Source: Hymenobacter glacieicola
Lineage (GTDB): Bacteria; Bacteroidota; Bacteroidia; Cytophagales; Hymenobacteraceae
Length of the DNA stretch: 64,000 nucleotides
Assembly (NCBI RefSeq): GCF_014640315.1
Contig: NZ_BMGS01000002.1
Location: forward strand, 283,313-347,312
Reading direction: 5' to 3'
Below are positions 16,943-25,749 of this stretch, piece after piece. The notes beneath the pieces are model-generated. The model had not been told where the DNA came from. It ran no database searches and was given only the letters and a program-made list of their open reading frames with translations. Position numbers and translations under genes: made by a program. How positions within the stretch are numbered: the stretch's first letter is position 1; the number at the start of each line of letters is the position of its first letter.

Positions 16943-17491
16943 ATGCCGACTCTTTCCCCCGACCTGCGCAAAGCGCTGCTCCACCTGCCCCAGAAAGAAA
17001 AAGACGCCCTGCTTACCCGCCTGGTGGCTCAGGATGCCGTCCTGACCGAGCAGCTGGCTTTCCGGCTGCTGGAGGGCGAAGAAGGGCTGGAAGTGCGCCG
17101 CCAGCGCCTGCAGCAGCAGGTAGATGACCCCGTGCGCGGCTTCCACCAAACCCCCAACGACCTGCTCCACATTGTGCGGCAGCTGCAGCAGCGCCTGACT
17201 TACCACTGCAAAATCACGGGCGACACGATGGGGGAGCTCGAGCTGACCCTGCGCCTGCTCCGCAACGTGCTGCGTCACCAGCCCGAAGCCACCAACCGCC
17301 TCCACGGCCCCACCCAGCCGCTGCTACAACATTTGGCGCGCCGCACGGCCGAGGTTGTTAAGTCAATCCAGAAGCTCCACGAAGACTACCATGTGGAACT
17401 GGCTCCCGCTGTAAACGAGCTGCTCGGGCTGCTTTACGCCTCGGCAGCCGCGCCCCTGGCCCGGGAGCTAGGCATTCCGCGGGAGTGGTAG
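16943..17491 (+). CDS. Unrecognised helical cytoplasmic protein
   Basis: The 182-residue protein starts at ATG 16943 (MPTLSPDLRKALLHLPQKEK). It has no signal peptide or membrane segment. It is almost entirely predicted helix, with heptad-like Leu spacing at 40-80 and 110-165 (LLEGEEGLEVRRQRLQQQVD; LHIVRQLQQRLTYHCKITGD). A leading LPQKEKDALLTRLVAQD motif is reminiscent of conserved Bacteroidota proteins of unknown function. The gene is preceded by a terminator and followed by a large octamer-repeat hairpin. No function can be proposed. Confidence 0.75.
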   Translation: MPTLSPDLRKALLHLPQKEKDALLTRLVAQDAVLTEQLAFRLLEGEEGLEVRRQRLQQQVDDPVRGFHQTPNDLLHIVRQLQQRLTYHCKITGDTMGELELTLRLLRNVLRHQPEATNRLHGPTQPLLQHLARRTAEVVKSIQKLHEDYHVELAPAVNELLGLLYASAAAPLARELGIPREW

Positions 17492-17589
17492 GCGGTGAAG
17501 TGGTGATTCGGTGAGGTAGTGCGTTGCTGTGCCTCCTCGCCATGACAGCACAACAACGCACTACCTCACCGAATCACCACCTTACCACC
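17491..17589. repeat. Inverted pair of 8-bp-period repeat arrays forming a large hairpin
   Basis: From 17491 three consecutive octamers have the form NNNGGTGA, followed by GGTAGTGC. From 17558 the reverse-complement series (GCACTACC, TCACCGAA and so on) runs out to about 17589. The arms 17501-17526 and 17554-17579 are perfectly complementary over 26 bp, and TGCTGT/ACAGCA pair again nearer the loop. There is no T-run, so it is not a simple terminator. Confidence 0.8.
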
Positions 17590-17678
17590 CACCGGCTGTA
17601 TCCTTTTTGGGCGGGCGTAAGTACACTCCAGAACGAGCCTGTCCGGGTTCCATCCTCCTTTCTTACCGCTCTGCACTT

Positions 17679-17999
17679 ATGGCTACTACTCCTTCTCCCG
17701 AACACATGCGCGCCCCTGCCCACCTGACCGCCGACGACCTGCGCCAGGCCCTCACCGAGCTCGACGCTAAAATCCAGACCCTGCGCAACCGGGCCCACGC
17801 TACGGTCGCTAACTCCCAGAACACGTATCATCAGCATGCCGATGCGCTGGAGGCCAAGCGCGCCCGGCTGGCCGAGCGGCTCGGGCCAGAGGCCACCGCC
17901 AGCAAGTCTGCTCCTGGCTCCGACCACGACCGCAGCACCTGGGACGATATCTGGCACGGCATCGAAAACCTGCGTCAGGACCTGCGCAACATCATCTAA
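17679..17999 (+). CDS. Small coiled-coil protein of unknown function
   Basis: The start is placed at ATG 17679 (MATTPSPEHMRAPAHL), because an upstream in-frame start at 17529 would run through the repeat hairpin. The 106-residue product has a charged helix (LTADDLRQALTELDAKIQTL and on to about residue 70) with coiled-coil character, a flexible Ser/Ala/Gly linker and a final amphipathic segment TWDDIWHGIENLRQDLRNII. That last segment resembles the end of cyanobacterial sll1863-like stress proteins, but the similarity is weak. No signal peptide. Followed by a clear terminator. Confidence 0.65.
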   Translation: MATTPSPEHMRAPAHLTADDLRQALTELDAKIQTLRNRAHATVANSQNTYHQHADALEAKRARLAERLGPEATASKSAPGSDHDRSTWDDIWHGIENLRQDLRNII

Positions 18000-18040
18000 G
18001 CGCAGGAATAACGCTTGACTACGGCCTGTAAACGCTACCG

Positions 18041-18072
18041 AAGGACGCTCTTGAAAAGGGCGTCCTTTTTTT
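18041..18072 (+). terminator. Terminator after the coiled-coil protein gene
   Basis: AAGGACGC pairs with GCGTCCTT around a ~10-nt loop and is followed by a run of seven T. Confidence 0.85.
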
Positions 18073-18250
18073 GTGCGTAATGGGTAGCTGGACGGTAGGC
18101 GGTTTGGGTGGGCGGCGGTTCAGGCCGGGTTTTCGGCAGTTCGACCGGCGGATTTACCGTTCGCGGAAAAGTAGTTTCGGCGGGGCCACGCGGGTGCTAG
18201 GTTTGAATCATCAACCGCCGCAAACGCTACCCCTCTACCCGCTTTCCGCC

Positions 18251-19198
18251 ATGAACCTGACCGCTACTTTCCGCCCCATTTGCTCAGCCCTGCTGCTAAC
18301 GGCCGCCGGGTTGGCCACCCCGGCCGCTGGCCTGGCGGCTCCCGTTACCGCCGTGGCCGCTTCGGCCGATACACCGGCCGCTCACCCCAACTTCACAGTG
18401 CGGGTAGTGGGCAAGGGCCAGCCCCTGCTGCTGATTCCGGGCCTGACCTGCCCCGGCGCCGTGTGGGACGAAACCGTGGCCCACTACCAGAAGCAGTACC
18501 AGTGCCACATCATTTCCCTGGCCGGCTTCGGCGGCACTCCGGCCCCGGCCAGCACCGACCAGCTGCTGCTGAACGTGCGCGACCAGCTGCTGGGCTACAT
18601 CAAGGCGCAGAAGCTTCACAAACCTACCATCATTGGTCATAGCCTGGGGGGCTTCTTGGCCCTGTGGCTGAGCAGCACCCAGCCCGGGGCAGCCGGCCCG
18701 CTGGTTATTGTCGATTCATTGCCCTTCCTGGCCACGGTGCAGAACCCGGCTACCTCCGCCGAGTCGGCCAAACCCATGGCCGAGGCCATGCGCAAGCAAA
18801 TGAGCAGCGGCAAGATGAGCGTGGCCGCAGCCCGCCAGATGTCGGTGAGCATGATGACCGATACGGCCCGCATCAGCCAGGCCACCCGCTGGTCAGTGGC
18901 TTCAGATCCGGCTACCGTGGCGCAGGCCTACTATGATTTGATGACCAACGACTTGCGCCAGGACGTCGCCCGCATTCAGCAGCCGGTGCTGGTGCTGGGG
19001 GCCTGGGCCGCCTACAAGCCGTATGGCTCCACCAAGGAAAGTACCCGGGCCGTGTTTGAGCAGCAGTACGCCAAGCTGCCCCAGCACCGGGTAGAAATGT
19101 CGGAGGCGGGCAAGCACTTCCTGATGTGGGATGACCCCCAGTGGTTCTTTAACCAGACTGATGCCTTTTTAAAGCAGCATGCCGCGGCAAAAAAGTAG
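18251..19198 (+). CDS. Secreted alpha/beta hydrolase
   Basis: The start at ATG 18251 yields a signal peptide (MNLTATFRPICSALLLTAAG, then LATPAAGLA); upstream in-frame codons lack this. The 315-residue protein shows the alpha/beta-hydrolase fold: LLIPGLTCPGAVWDE for the oxyanion region, nucleophile Ser131 in GHSLGG, a likely Asp in the GAWAAY to TKEST region, and His in GKHFLMWDDP near the C-terminus. The central cap (residues 165-235) is Met/Ser-rich. It is probably a periplasmic esterase or peptidase-like hydrolase; the substrate is unknown. It is monocistronic by spacing. Confidence 0.88.
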   Translation: MNLTATFRPICSALLLTAAGLATPAAGLAAPVTAVAASADTPAAHPNFTVRVVGKGQPLLLIPGLTCPGAVWDETVAHYQKQYQCHIISLAGFGGTPAPASTDQLLLNVRDQLLGYIKAQKLHKPTIIGHSLGGFLALWLSSTQPGAAGPLVIVDSLPFLATVQNPATSAESAKPMAEAMRKQMSSGKMSVAAARQMSVSMMTDTARISQATRWSVASDPATVAQAYYDLMTNDLRQDVARIQQPVLVLGAWAAYKPYGSTKESTRAVFEQQYAKLPQHRVEMSEAGKHFLMWDDPQWFFNQTDAFLKQHAAAKK

Positions 19199-19300
19199 CC
19201 CCGCGAGTTGCGGCGGGCGCCTATCTTGCGCCCGCCACCACGGCCGTAGCCGCCAGCAGGTATACCGCTCTACTCCTCCCTACCCCTACTACTTGCAGTT

Positions 19301-19903
19301 ATGCTACTCGAACAGGAATTTGCGGCCCTGAAGCTGGAGCTGTCGGTGAAAGCCAAAAACGGGCTCGACTTTATTGCGGCGGCCAGCCTAGTGTGGGCAG
19401 CCATTGCCGTGGTCTGGGCGCTGCCCGGCTCGCCCGCGCACAAGGGCTTCATTACGTTCTTCCTGGGCTCGGCTACCTTGCCCCTGGCCTGGCTGTTTTC
19501 CAAGATGCTGGGCACTACCTGGACCCTGCCGCACAACCCGCTGCAGCCGCTGGGCCTGTGGCTGAACTTCGCCCAGCTGTTCTATTTTCCCTTCCTGATT
19601 TTTGTGTACAGCCGGTATCCGCAGCATTTTATCATGACCTACGGCATCATCACGGGGGCTCACTTTTTTCCCTACGCCTGGTTTTATAACGCCCGGCCCT
19701 TTGCCCTGATGGCGGGCCTTATTCCGGTGGGCTGCCTGCTGCTGGGCCTGCGCACGCCCGTAGCCGATTTGTACCTGATTCCGGTGTTTATTGTGGGCAT
19801 GCTGCTGGTGCTGGCCGGGCTGCTGTGGGTTTCTTACCGTCGCAACCAGCAAGCTTACCGGCAAGTGGCTGCGCAGCTTCCGCAAGCCTCCGTTGTTGCT
19901 TAG
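19301..19903 (+). CDS. Integral membrane protein, DUF7010-like
   Basis: The 200-residue protein has a short N-terminal amphipathic helix (MLLEQEFAALKLELSVKAKN) followed by about six hydrophobic segments, with a hydrophilic C-terminus. The pattern, including GLDFIAAASLVWAAIAVVW at the first membrane helix and the aromatic MTYGIITGAHFFPYAWFYN stretch, matches my memory of the DUF7010 family, which has no known function; this assignment is tentative. It is 14 bp upstream of the histidine kinase gene on the same strand and probably co-transcribed with it, which suggests it is part of, or regulated with, that sensing unit. Confidence 0.8.
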   Translation: MLLEQEFAALKLELSVKAKNGLDFIAAASLVWAAIAVVWALPGSPAHKGFITFFLGSATLPLAWLFSKMLGTTWTLPHNPLQPLGLWLNFAQLFYFPFLIFVYSRYPQHFIMTYGIITGAHFFPYAWFYNARPFALMAGLIPVGCLLLGLRTPVADLYLIPVFIVGMLLVLAGLLWVSYRRNQQAYRQVAAQLPQASVVA

Positions 19904-19916
19904 CCTTTCGCGCCGT

Positions 19917-21023
19917 ATGTTTTCCTACGCCCTTGCTCCGCCCCCCAGCCGCCCTTACTGGCGCTGTCAGCTCCTGGGCTGGAGCCTGTACTTTGTGGGT
20001 TGCTCGCTGATTTTTGCTTTCACTGGCTCGGGCACCCTGGACATGGTGCTGATTGTGCTGACCATTTCGGGCACGATGCTCCTGATTACCCATTGGCTGC
20101 GCTACCATATCCGGGCCAACGGCTGGGAGCAGCAGGGGCCGTTGCCGTTGCTGGGGCGGTTGCTGGTCGCCAACGTGGTTCTTTCCCTGCTGAGTCAGGT
20201 GTTCATCTGGGCCGTTATTGCGTTGCTGATCCGGCCGGCCAGCGACGGTAGCCCCCACGGCTGGGCTCAGTTTTTTGGCTACGCGGCCAACGTCAACATT
20301 CTGCTGTGGCTGTGGGCCGGTTTCTACTTTGGCTGGCACTACCTCACCAGCTTCCGCCGGGCCGAAGTGGATAAGTGGAAGCTGACGGCGGCCGTGCAGG
20401 AAGCCGAAATGCGGACCCTCAAGGCCCAGATTAATCCGCACTTTATGTTTAACGGGCTCAACAACATCCGGGCCCTGGTGATGGAAAACCCGGCCCGGGC
20501 CCGCGACATGATTACCCACCTCTCGGACTTGCTGCGCTACTCCATTCAGCTGAACACTGCTGAGCAGGTACCCCTGAGCCGGGAGCTGGAAATTGTGGAG
20601 CACTACCTGCAACTGGAGGCCCTGCAGCTGGAGGAGCGCCTGCGCTACAGCCTGGATGTTGACCCCGCCGCTCTCTCCGTCCTGATTCCGCCCATGACCC
20701 TGCAGTTGCTGGTAGAAAACGCCATCAAGCACGGGCTGGCCCCCCGGCCGGCCGGCGGCGTCATTCGGCTTTGCGCCCAACTCAACGACTCTAATACCCT
20801 GCACATTACGGTGCGCAACACGGGCCGCTACGAGCCCCGCCCCGGCCACGAGGGGGTGGGCGTGCGCAACGCCCGCGAGCGGCTGGCCCTACTCTTCGGC
20901 CCCGCCGCCCACCTGCACCTGGCCAACGACCCGCACGCCCCCGACCTGGTAGTGGCCCACCTGCAGCTACCGGTTACGGCCGTAGCCACGGCCCTGGCTC
21001 CCGCCGTACCTGCCGCCTGGTAA
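19917..21023 (+). CDS. LytS/YehU-type membrane sensor histidine kinase
   Basis: The start at ATG 19917 (MFSYALAPPPSRPYW) follows the preceding stop by 14 bp. The 368-residue protein has four N-terminal membrane helices (about 15-150), then the His_kinase dimerisation motif with the phospho-acceptor His175 in AQINPHFMFNGLNNIRAL, followed by the HATPase region (N box TLQLLVENAIKHGL; later EGVGVRNARERLALLFG). This is the LytS-like family common in Bacteroidota. Its partner is the LytTR regulator starting 48 bp downstream. The signal is unknown; the short membrane domain without a periplasmic loop suggests intramembrane sensing. Confidence 0.93.
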   Translation: MFSYALAPPPSRPYWRCQLLGWSLYFVGCSLIFAFTGSGTLDMVLIVLTISGTMLLITHWLRYHIRANGWEQQGPLPLLGRLLVANVVLSLLSQVFIWAVIALLIRPASDGSPHGWAQFFGYAANVNILLWLWAGFYFGWHYLTSFRRAEVDKWKLTAAVQEAEMRTLKAQINPHFMFNGLNNIRALVMENPARARDMITHLSDLLRYSIQLNTAEQVPLSRELEIVEHYLQLEALQLEERLRYSLDVDPAALSVLIPPMTLQLLVENAIKHGLAPRPAGGVIRLCAQLNDSNTLHITVRNTGRYEPRPGHEGVGVRNARERLALLFGPAAHLHLANDPHAPDLVVAHLQLPVTAVATALAPAVPAAW

Positions 21024-21071
21024 CCCCGTCCCTTTCCCGTTTTCCACTCTTTTTTGCTTTCTATCCGCTTG

Positions 21072-21827
21072 ATGAACGCCTTGCTCGTTGATGATTCCCG
21101 CTTGGCCCGCACGGAGTTGCGCCACTTGCTGCAGGCCTTTCCTGAGGTAACCATTGTGGGCGAGGCCCGGCACGCCGAGGAGGCCCGCCACCAGTTGCGG
21201 GGGCTGCAACCCGATCTGCTATTTCTGGACATTCACATGCCCGGCGAAACGGGCTTCGAGCTGCTGGCCTCGCTGGAGGCGGCTCCCCACGTCATCTTCA
21301 CTACCGCCTACGACGAGTACGCGCTGCGGGCCTTTGAGGTGAATGCCCTGGACTACTTGCTTAAGCCTATTCAGGAAAACCGCCTGGCTGCGGCGCTGGC
21401 CAAAGCGCGCAGCAAATACGCTGCTACAGCTTCGGCGGGCGCACCAGCGCCGGAACCGCCCCCCGCTACGCCGGAGCCAGTTCTTACCCCCCTCACCGAG
21501 CAGGACCAGGTATTTGTGAAGGAGGGTGAGCGGTGCTGGTTTGTGCGCCTGGCCGACATCCGCCTGTTTGAAATCAACGGCAGCTACACCCAGATTTACT
21601 TTGAGCAGCACCGCCCCCTGATTCCGCGCACTCTGCAGCACCTGGAGCAGCGCCTCGACCCGCGGGTATTTTTTCGGGCCAACCGCCAGCAAATCATCAA
21701 TCTGCAGTGGGTGGAAACCATTGAGCCCTGGTTTAGCAACTCCCTGAAAATTCGGCTGCGCGGCGGGCCTGAGGTAGAAGTTTCGCGCCAGCAGTCCGTG
21801 CGCTTCCGGGAAATGCTGAGTCTATGA
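21072..21827 (+). CDS. LytTR-family response regulator
   Basis: The start is placed at ATG 21072 (MNALLVDDSRLAR) rather than a TTG 18 bp upstream. Residues 1-115 form a receiver domain with acidic pair DD7-8, phosphorylation site Asp53 in LFLDIHMPG and Lys98 in LLKPI. A Pro/Ala-rich linker (about 115-140) leads to a LytTR DNA-binding domain (about 148-251) with IRLFEINGSYTQIYF and FFRANRQQIINLQWV. It forms a two-component system with the adjacent kinase. Targets are unknown; the lipoprotein gene downstream and the membrane protein upstream are obvious candidates. Confidence 0.94.
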   Translation: MNALLVDDSRLARTELRHLLQAFPEVTIVGEARHAEEARHQLRGLQPDLLFLDIHMPGETGFELLASLEAAPHVIFTTAYDEYALRAFEVNALDYLLKPIQENRLAAALAKARSKYAATASAGAPAPEPPPATPEPVLTPLTEQDQVFVKEGERCWFVRLADIRLFEINGSYTQIYFEQHRPLIPRTLQHLEQRLDPRVFFRANRQQIINLQWVETIEPWFSNSLKIRLRGGPEVEVSRQQSVRFREMLSL

Positions 21828-21954
21828 CCCGGCAAAAAATTGACTGGATTATTCCGCTTTTCCTGCATCCTTTTAGAATGATTTATAGTACACAGGCTCA
21901 GACACCTGCCTCCCTAATAGCGGCGTCTTTTCTCCTCCCTCAGCCTCTGTACTC

Positions 21955-22212
21955 ATGAAAGCTATATTACCCTTCTCGGCGCTAACTATGCTGCTGGCTA
22001 CGGCCTCCTGTTCCCAGGATACCTTTGTGGAAAAACCCCGGGAGTACCGCAGCGTTTCCAACGAAAGCGGCCGCCGCCCTAACGACAAGTCCCAGTTCAA
22101 GCGCAACCACAATCCCATTGGCCTGGGCCTTGACCTGAATTCGCGCAACCCCTACAAATTCCGCATGGTAGATGCGCCCAAGCGCTACAAATACAGCAAG
22201 GGCGGCCGGTAA
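21955..22212 (+). CDS. Small lipoprotein of unknown function
   Basis: The 85-residue protein starts at ATG 21955 with a lipoprotein signal (MKAILPFSALTMLLATASC, lipid-bearing Cys19). The mature part is basic and polar, ending KRYKYSKGGR, with GLGLDLNSRNPYKFRMVD in the middle. No family is recognised. It lies 127 bp after the response regulator gene in the same direction and is followed by a strong terminator, so it may be the last gene of that unit. Confidence 0.7.
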   Translation: MKAILPFSALTMLLATASCSQDTFVEKPREYRSVSNESGRRPNDKSQFKRNHNPIGLGLDLNSRNPYKFRMVDAPKRYKYSKGGR

Positions 22213-22238
22213 GCCCGCACTGTTCCTGCCCCCACAAC

Positions 22239-22270
22239 AAGGCCGCCCTGACCAAACAGGGCGGCCTTGC
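22239..22270 (+). terminator. Hairpin terminator after the small lipoprotein gene
   Basis: AAGGCCGCCCTG (22239-22250) pairs perfectly with CAGGGCGGCCTT (22257-22268). The T-run is short. Confidence 0.8.
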
Positions 22271-22318
22271 TATTAGGTAGCCGGTCAGCCCTTAAAAGCC
22301 AACGAAAGGCAATTATCA

Positions 22319-22342
22319 CTCCTCGCTCCCGCTCCGAATGAC
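22319..22342. repeat. Degenerate half-copy of the 35547-35660 palindrome
   Basis: CTCCTCGCTCCCGCTCCGAATGAC-like sequence aligns, with one inserted base and several mismatches, to the right-arm core of the palindrome (ATTCCTCGCGCTGCTCGGAA, then TGAC). Confidence 0.4.
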
Positions 22343-22810
22343 GGCGCGGAAGTACTCTAAGTGGTAACCCGTTTGCGTGAAGAATCAGGGCATATGCCCT
22401 ACGCAAGCCTTACATGCAGAAGCGCATCCGAAGCGCCTTGCCAGTGGCGGTAGCAGTTACACGTCAGCCCACCAGATGCACCGTTGCGCTCTGCATGACC
22501 GCCTTTTTGTGCACTGTCAGCAGTTCACTGCTACTACCACCCTCCAATGGCGTGTTTGTTCAGCTATCTGGAAATAAGTCAAGAGCCAGCCGAGCAAGCG
22601 GCCTATACTTTGCCGCCTACCACCTAAAATGCGCTGTTAGTTAGGCTGACACCGTCAGTTGGTCGAAAAGCCTAAAGCCAGGCCAACAAGCTAGCTGCCA
22701 ACGATTAATTTTACGAATGAGGAACATCCTGCCGGAATCCAAACACAAATGCAGGTACGTTGATCTGCTGGTTGGTTGGGGCTGTATTTCCTCTTATTTC
22801 TTCTGTGCTT

Positions 22811-25660
22811 ATGCTGTTACCGCTACTTCGTTTTGCTACCCGCTGCTGGATGGCGACCTTGCTGCTGGCCGCCGGGACTGTGCATGCCCAACAGGCTTTG
22901 TCGCCGATGACTAGTTCGGCCGCTGCCTCCAAAACTATCATTGCCGGGCGGGTAGTGTTTAAGCTCAAAGCTGCCCCCACTGGTAGCCGCCCAGCCGGAC
23001 AAGCTACCGGCGTTGCGGCCCTGGATGCGGCCCTGCTGCGCCTGCAGGCGCGGGAGGTCCATCCGAAGTTCCCGCACAGCCAGCCTCCCGGCCCCGACCA
23101 GCCCGGTGCGGTCCATCTGGAACTGATTTTTCAGGCCGAATTGCCCGTGACCCTGGCCGTGGAGGAAGCCTGCCGGATTCTGCGCAAAACCGGGGCCGTG
23201 GAATACGCCGAGCCGCTCTACAGCTACTTGCCCCTGTACCAGCCCAACGACCCCTTCGCCGACTCTACCCGCACCGACGGTCAGTACTACCTCAAAAACA
23301 TTCGGGCTTACCAGGCCTGGAACATCAGCAAGGGCGATACCAGCGTGGTTATCGGCATCGTCGACGGGGGCACTCGCCTTACCCACGAAGACCTGGCCTC
23401 GCAAGTGCAGCTCAACCGCCGCGACCCTATTGACGGCATCGACAACGACCAGGACGGCTACGTTGATAACTACCGCGGCTGGGACTTTGCTGACCACGAC
23501 AACGACCCGGTTCGGGAGCCGGGTAGCGTTCATGGCATTTTAGTAGCCGGCTGCGCTGCCGCCGCCCCCGACAATGGCAAAGGCATTGCCGGCGTAGGTT
23601 TCCGGTGCCGGTTTATGCCCCTGAAAATCTATCCTAGCACGCCTACTGGCTCTTTTGGGGGCTATGAGGCCATTGTGTACGCCGCCGACCACGGCTGCAA
23701 GGTTATCAACTTGTCCTGGGGCGGGGTGGGCGGCCGCTCCCAGTTTGAGCAGGATGTCATTACCTACGCCGCCGTCAACCGCGACGCGGTGCTGGTGGCC
23801 GCCGCCGGCAACACCGCGGCCGAGTTAGACTTCTATCCCGCCAGCTACGACCATGTGTTATCCGTGGCCCACCTGCAGCCGTCGGACCAGCGCAGCGTTA
23901 ACGGCACTTACAGCCGTAACGTCGACCTCTCGGCCCCCGGTATCGGCATCCTGACCACCTGGGGCGACAAGGATACAGACTACGTGGCCATTGGGGGCTC
24001 GTCGTTTGCGGCTCCGCTGGTTTCGGGCGCGGCTGGTCTGCTGCGGGCTCATTTTCCGCGTTACACCGCCGCCCAGATAGCCGCTCAGCTCCGGCAAACC
24101 ACCGACAACGTGGACGCCCTGCCCGGTAACGTGGCGTACGCGGGCCGGCTTGGCACGGGCCGGCTTAACATTGCCCGGGCCCTCACGGCCACTTCCCAGC
24201 AGTCGGCCCGGGTAGTAAGCCGCACGGCCGCCCCGGAGCGCCGCGCCTACGCCCCCGGCGACACCCTGCGCCTAACCGTGGCGGTGCAAAACCTGCTCAG
24301 CCCGGTCACCAACCTGACGGTGACCTTAACTTCTCTTTCGCCCTACGTTACAGTGCGGCAGGGAACCTTTGCGGTGGGAGGCCTAACTACGCTGGAGCAG
24401 CGGAGCAATCCGCAGGCGCCTTTCCGGCTGGCAGTGGCCGGCTCGGTTCCAATTAACACCCGGGCCGTGCTGCGCTACCGGTTCCAGGATGCTACCACGG
24501 GCTACCAGGAAGACCAGTACGAAACCCTGACGCTCAACCCCGATTACGTAGTGCTGGATGCCAACAACCTGCTCCTGACCCTGAGCAGCCGCGGCAATAT
24601 TGGCTACGATGGCCTGGGCTCGAGCTTCGGGGAGGGTGTTAGCTACCGCCGGGGGGCTCCGCTGCTGGCCGAGGGCGGCCTGCTTATTGCCGCCGCGGGC
24701 CCGGCCGTGTCCGACAACGTGCGCAATGACCGCCGCGGCGCCGACCAGGATTTCTACGCCCTGGCCCGGGCTACTCGCCTTGCTCAGCCTTTGCGCGCCG
24801 ACCAGGAAGCCACCGGAATCCTGCGTGATTCCTTGCCGACCTTGACCAAGGGCCGCTCGGTGGGCGTGCGGGTGCGGCAGCGAGCCTACGCCTGGGCCGC
24901 TACCCCCCACCGCGACTACGTGATTTTGGAGTACCATCTTACTAACCTCACCGCTGATACGCTCAAACCGCTGCGCGTGGGTCTGTACATGGACTGGGAC
25001 TTGCCCGGCGAGCCGGCCCGCAACGTAGCGGCCTGGGACTCGGTGCGCCGCCTGGGCTACCTCTATGATCCGCGCCAGGCCACTACCTACGCCGGCGTGC
25101 AGCAATTAACCGGCGGCCAGGCCACTGTGTACGCCATTGATAACCAGGCACCCGCCGGCACTGCGGTACGCCTAGCCGATGGCTTTAGCGCCGCCGAAAA
25201 GTTGCTCACGCTGAGCAGTGGAACCCGCCAGCGCACGGCGGGCCCGGCTACCGGCACCGATGCGTCTCAGGTAGTTGGGGCTACGCTGCCCTACCTGGCC
25301 CCCCGTGATTCAACGGTGGTGGCGTTTGCGGTGCTGGCCGCGCCCTCCCTGGCCGAACTGCAAGCAGCGGCAGACGCTGCGTCAAGCCGGTACCGGCTGG
25401 TATTGCCAGTGCGCTCCGCATCCCTACTAGGGGTGGCCTTATATCCTAACCCTACGACTGGCCGCTTGCAGGTAGATCTTCCCCTCGGCCCGGCCACCAT
25501 CCGCGTGTTGTCGGTACTGGGCCAAGAGCTGCGGGTGTACCCCGTGCCAGGCGGGCGCAGCGCCCAGCTCGACCTAAGCGCTTACCCGGCTGGCGTGTAC
25601 CTGATTCAAATTAGCACCGCCAGCGGCACCATAACTCAGCGGGTGATGCGGCAGCTATAA
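22811..25660 (+). CDS. T9SS-secreted subtilisin-like (S8) serine protease
   Basis: The start is uncertain. ATG 22811 (MLLPLLRFATRCWMATLLLA) gives a good signal peptide and 949 residues; an in-frame ATG lies 51 bp upstream. A propeptide-like region (about 40-150) precedes the S8 domain, with the catalytic triad Asp185 (GIVDGG), His241 (SVHGILVAG) and Ser398 (GSSFAAPLVSG) and the oxyanion Asn in AAAGNTAAE. Beta-rich domains follow (about 490-850). The C-terminal ~80 residues are a type A T9SS sorting domain (LYPNPTTGRLQVDLP; YPAGVYLIQI). It is a surface-anchored or secreted protease, probably for nutrient acquisition. Confidence 0.92.
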   Translation: MLLPLLRFATRCWMATLLLAAGTVHAQQALSPMTSSAAASKTIIAGRVVFKLKAAPTGSRPAGQATGVAALDAALLRLQAREVHPKFPHSQPPGPDQPGAVHLELIFQAELPVTLAVEEACRILRKTGAVEYAEPLYSYLPLYQPNDPFADSTRTDGQYYLKNIRAYQAWNISKGDTSVVIGIVDGGTRLTHEDLASQVQLNRRDPIDGIDNDQDGYVDNYRGWDFADHDNDPVREPGSVHGILVAGCAAAAPDNGKGIAGVGFRCRFMPLKIYPSTPTGSFGGYEAIVYAADHGCKVINLSWGGVGGRSQFEQDVITYAAVNRDAVLVAAAGNTAAELDFYPASYDHVLSVAHLQPSDQRSVNGTYSRNVDLSAPGIGILTTWGDKDTDYVAIGGSSFAAPLVSGAAGLLRAHFPRYTAAQIAAQLRQTTDNVDALPGNVAYAGRLGTGRLNIARALTATSQQSARVVSRTAAPERRAYAPGDTLRLTVAVQNLLSPVTNLTVTLTSLSPYVTVRQGTFAVGGLTTLEQRSNPQAPFRLAVAGSVPINTRAVLRYRFQDATTGYQEDQYETLTLNPDYVVLDANNLLLTLSSRGNIGYDGLGSSFGEGVSYRRGAPLLAEGGLLIAAAGPAVSDNVRNDRRGADQDFYALARATRLAQPLRADQEATGILRDSLPTLTKGRSVGVRVRQRAYAWAATPHRDYVILEYHLTNLTADTLKPLRVGLYMDWDLPGEPARNVAAWDSVRRLGYLYDPRQATTYAGVQQLTGGQATVYAIDNQAPAGTAVRLADGFSAAEKLLTLSSGTRQRTAGPATGTDASQVVGATLPYLAPRDSTVVAFAVLAAPSLAELQAAADAASSRYRLVLPVRSASLLGVALYPNPTTGRLQVDLPLGPATIRVLSVLGQELRVYPVPGGRSAQLDLSAYPAGVYLIQISTASGTITQRVMRQL

Positions 25661-25673
25661 CCCTGCCCTATTT

Positions 25674-25740
25674 ATAGCACACAAACTGCCCGTGGGGTTG
25701 CTTGCTTGAAGGGCAACCCCACGGGCAGTTTGTGTGCTAT
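25674..25740. terminator. Perfect 28-bp-arm hairpin between convergent genes
   Basis: The arms 25674-25701 and 25713-25740 are perfectly complementary (outer ends ATAGCACACAAAC/GTTTGTGTGCTAT, inner ends GGGGTTGC/GCAACCCC) with an 11-nt loop. It lies between the protease and the minus-strand small gene and would serve as a bidirectional terminator, though it is much longer than needed. Confidence 0.75.
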
Positions 25741-25749
25741 GCCCTGAGT

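Larger units (their letters stand above)
22213..22810. other. Gene-free stretch with a repeat remnant
   Basis: About 600 bp between the lipoprotein and the protease. It holds the terminator at 22239 and a 24-bp degenerate copy of the 35547 palindrome half (22319-22342). Short open frames at 22377 and 22414 have no start context or recognisable features. Confidence 0.5.

Noticed and set aside
19788..20849. 353-codon minus-strand frame opposite the histidine kinase
   Set aside because: Gln/Gly/His-rich composition with no recognisable feature; the plus-strand kinase is certain.
22377..22644. Two short overlapping frames between lipoprotein and protease
   Set aside because: No sensible composition, no start context, and overlap in different frames.
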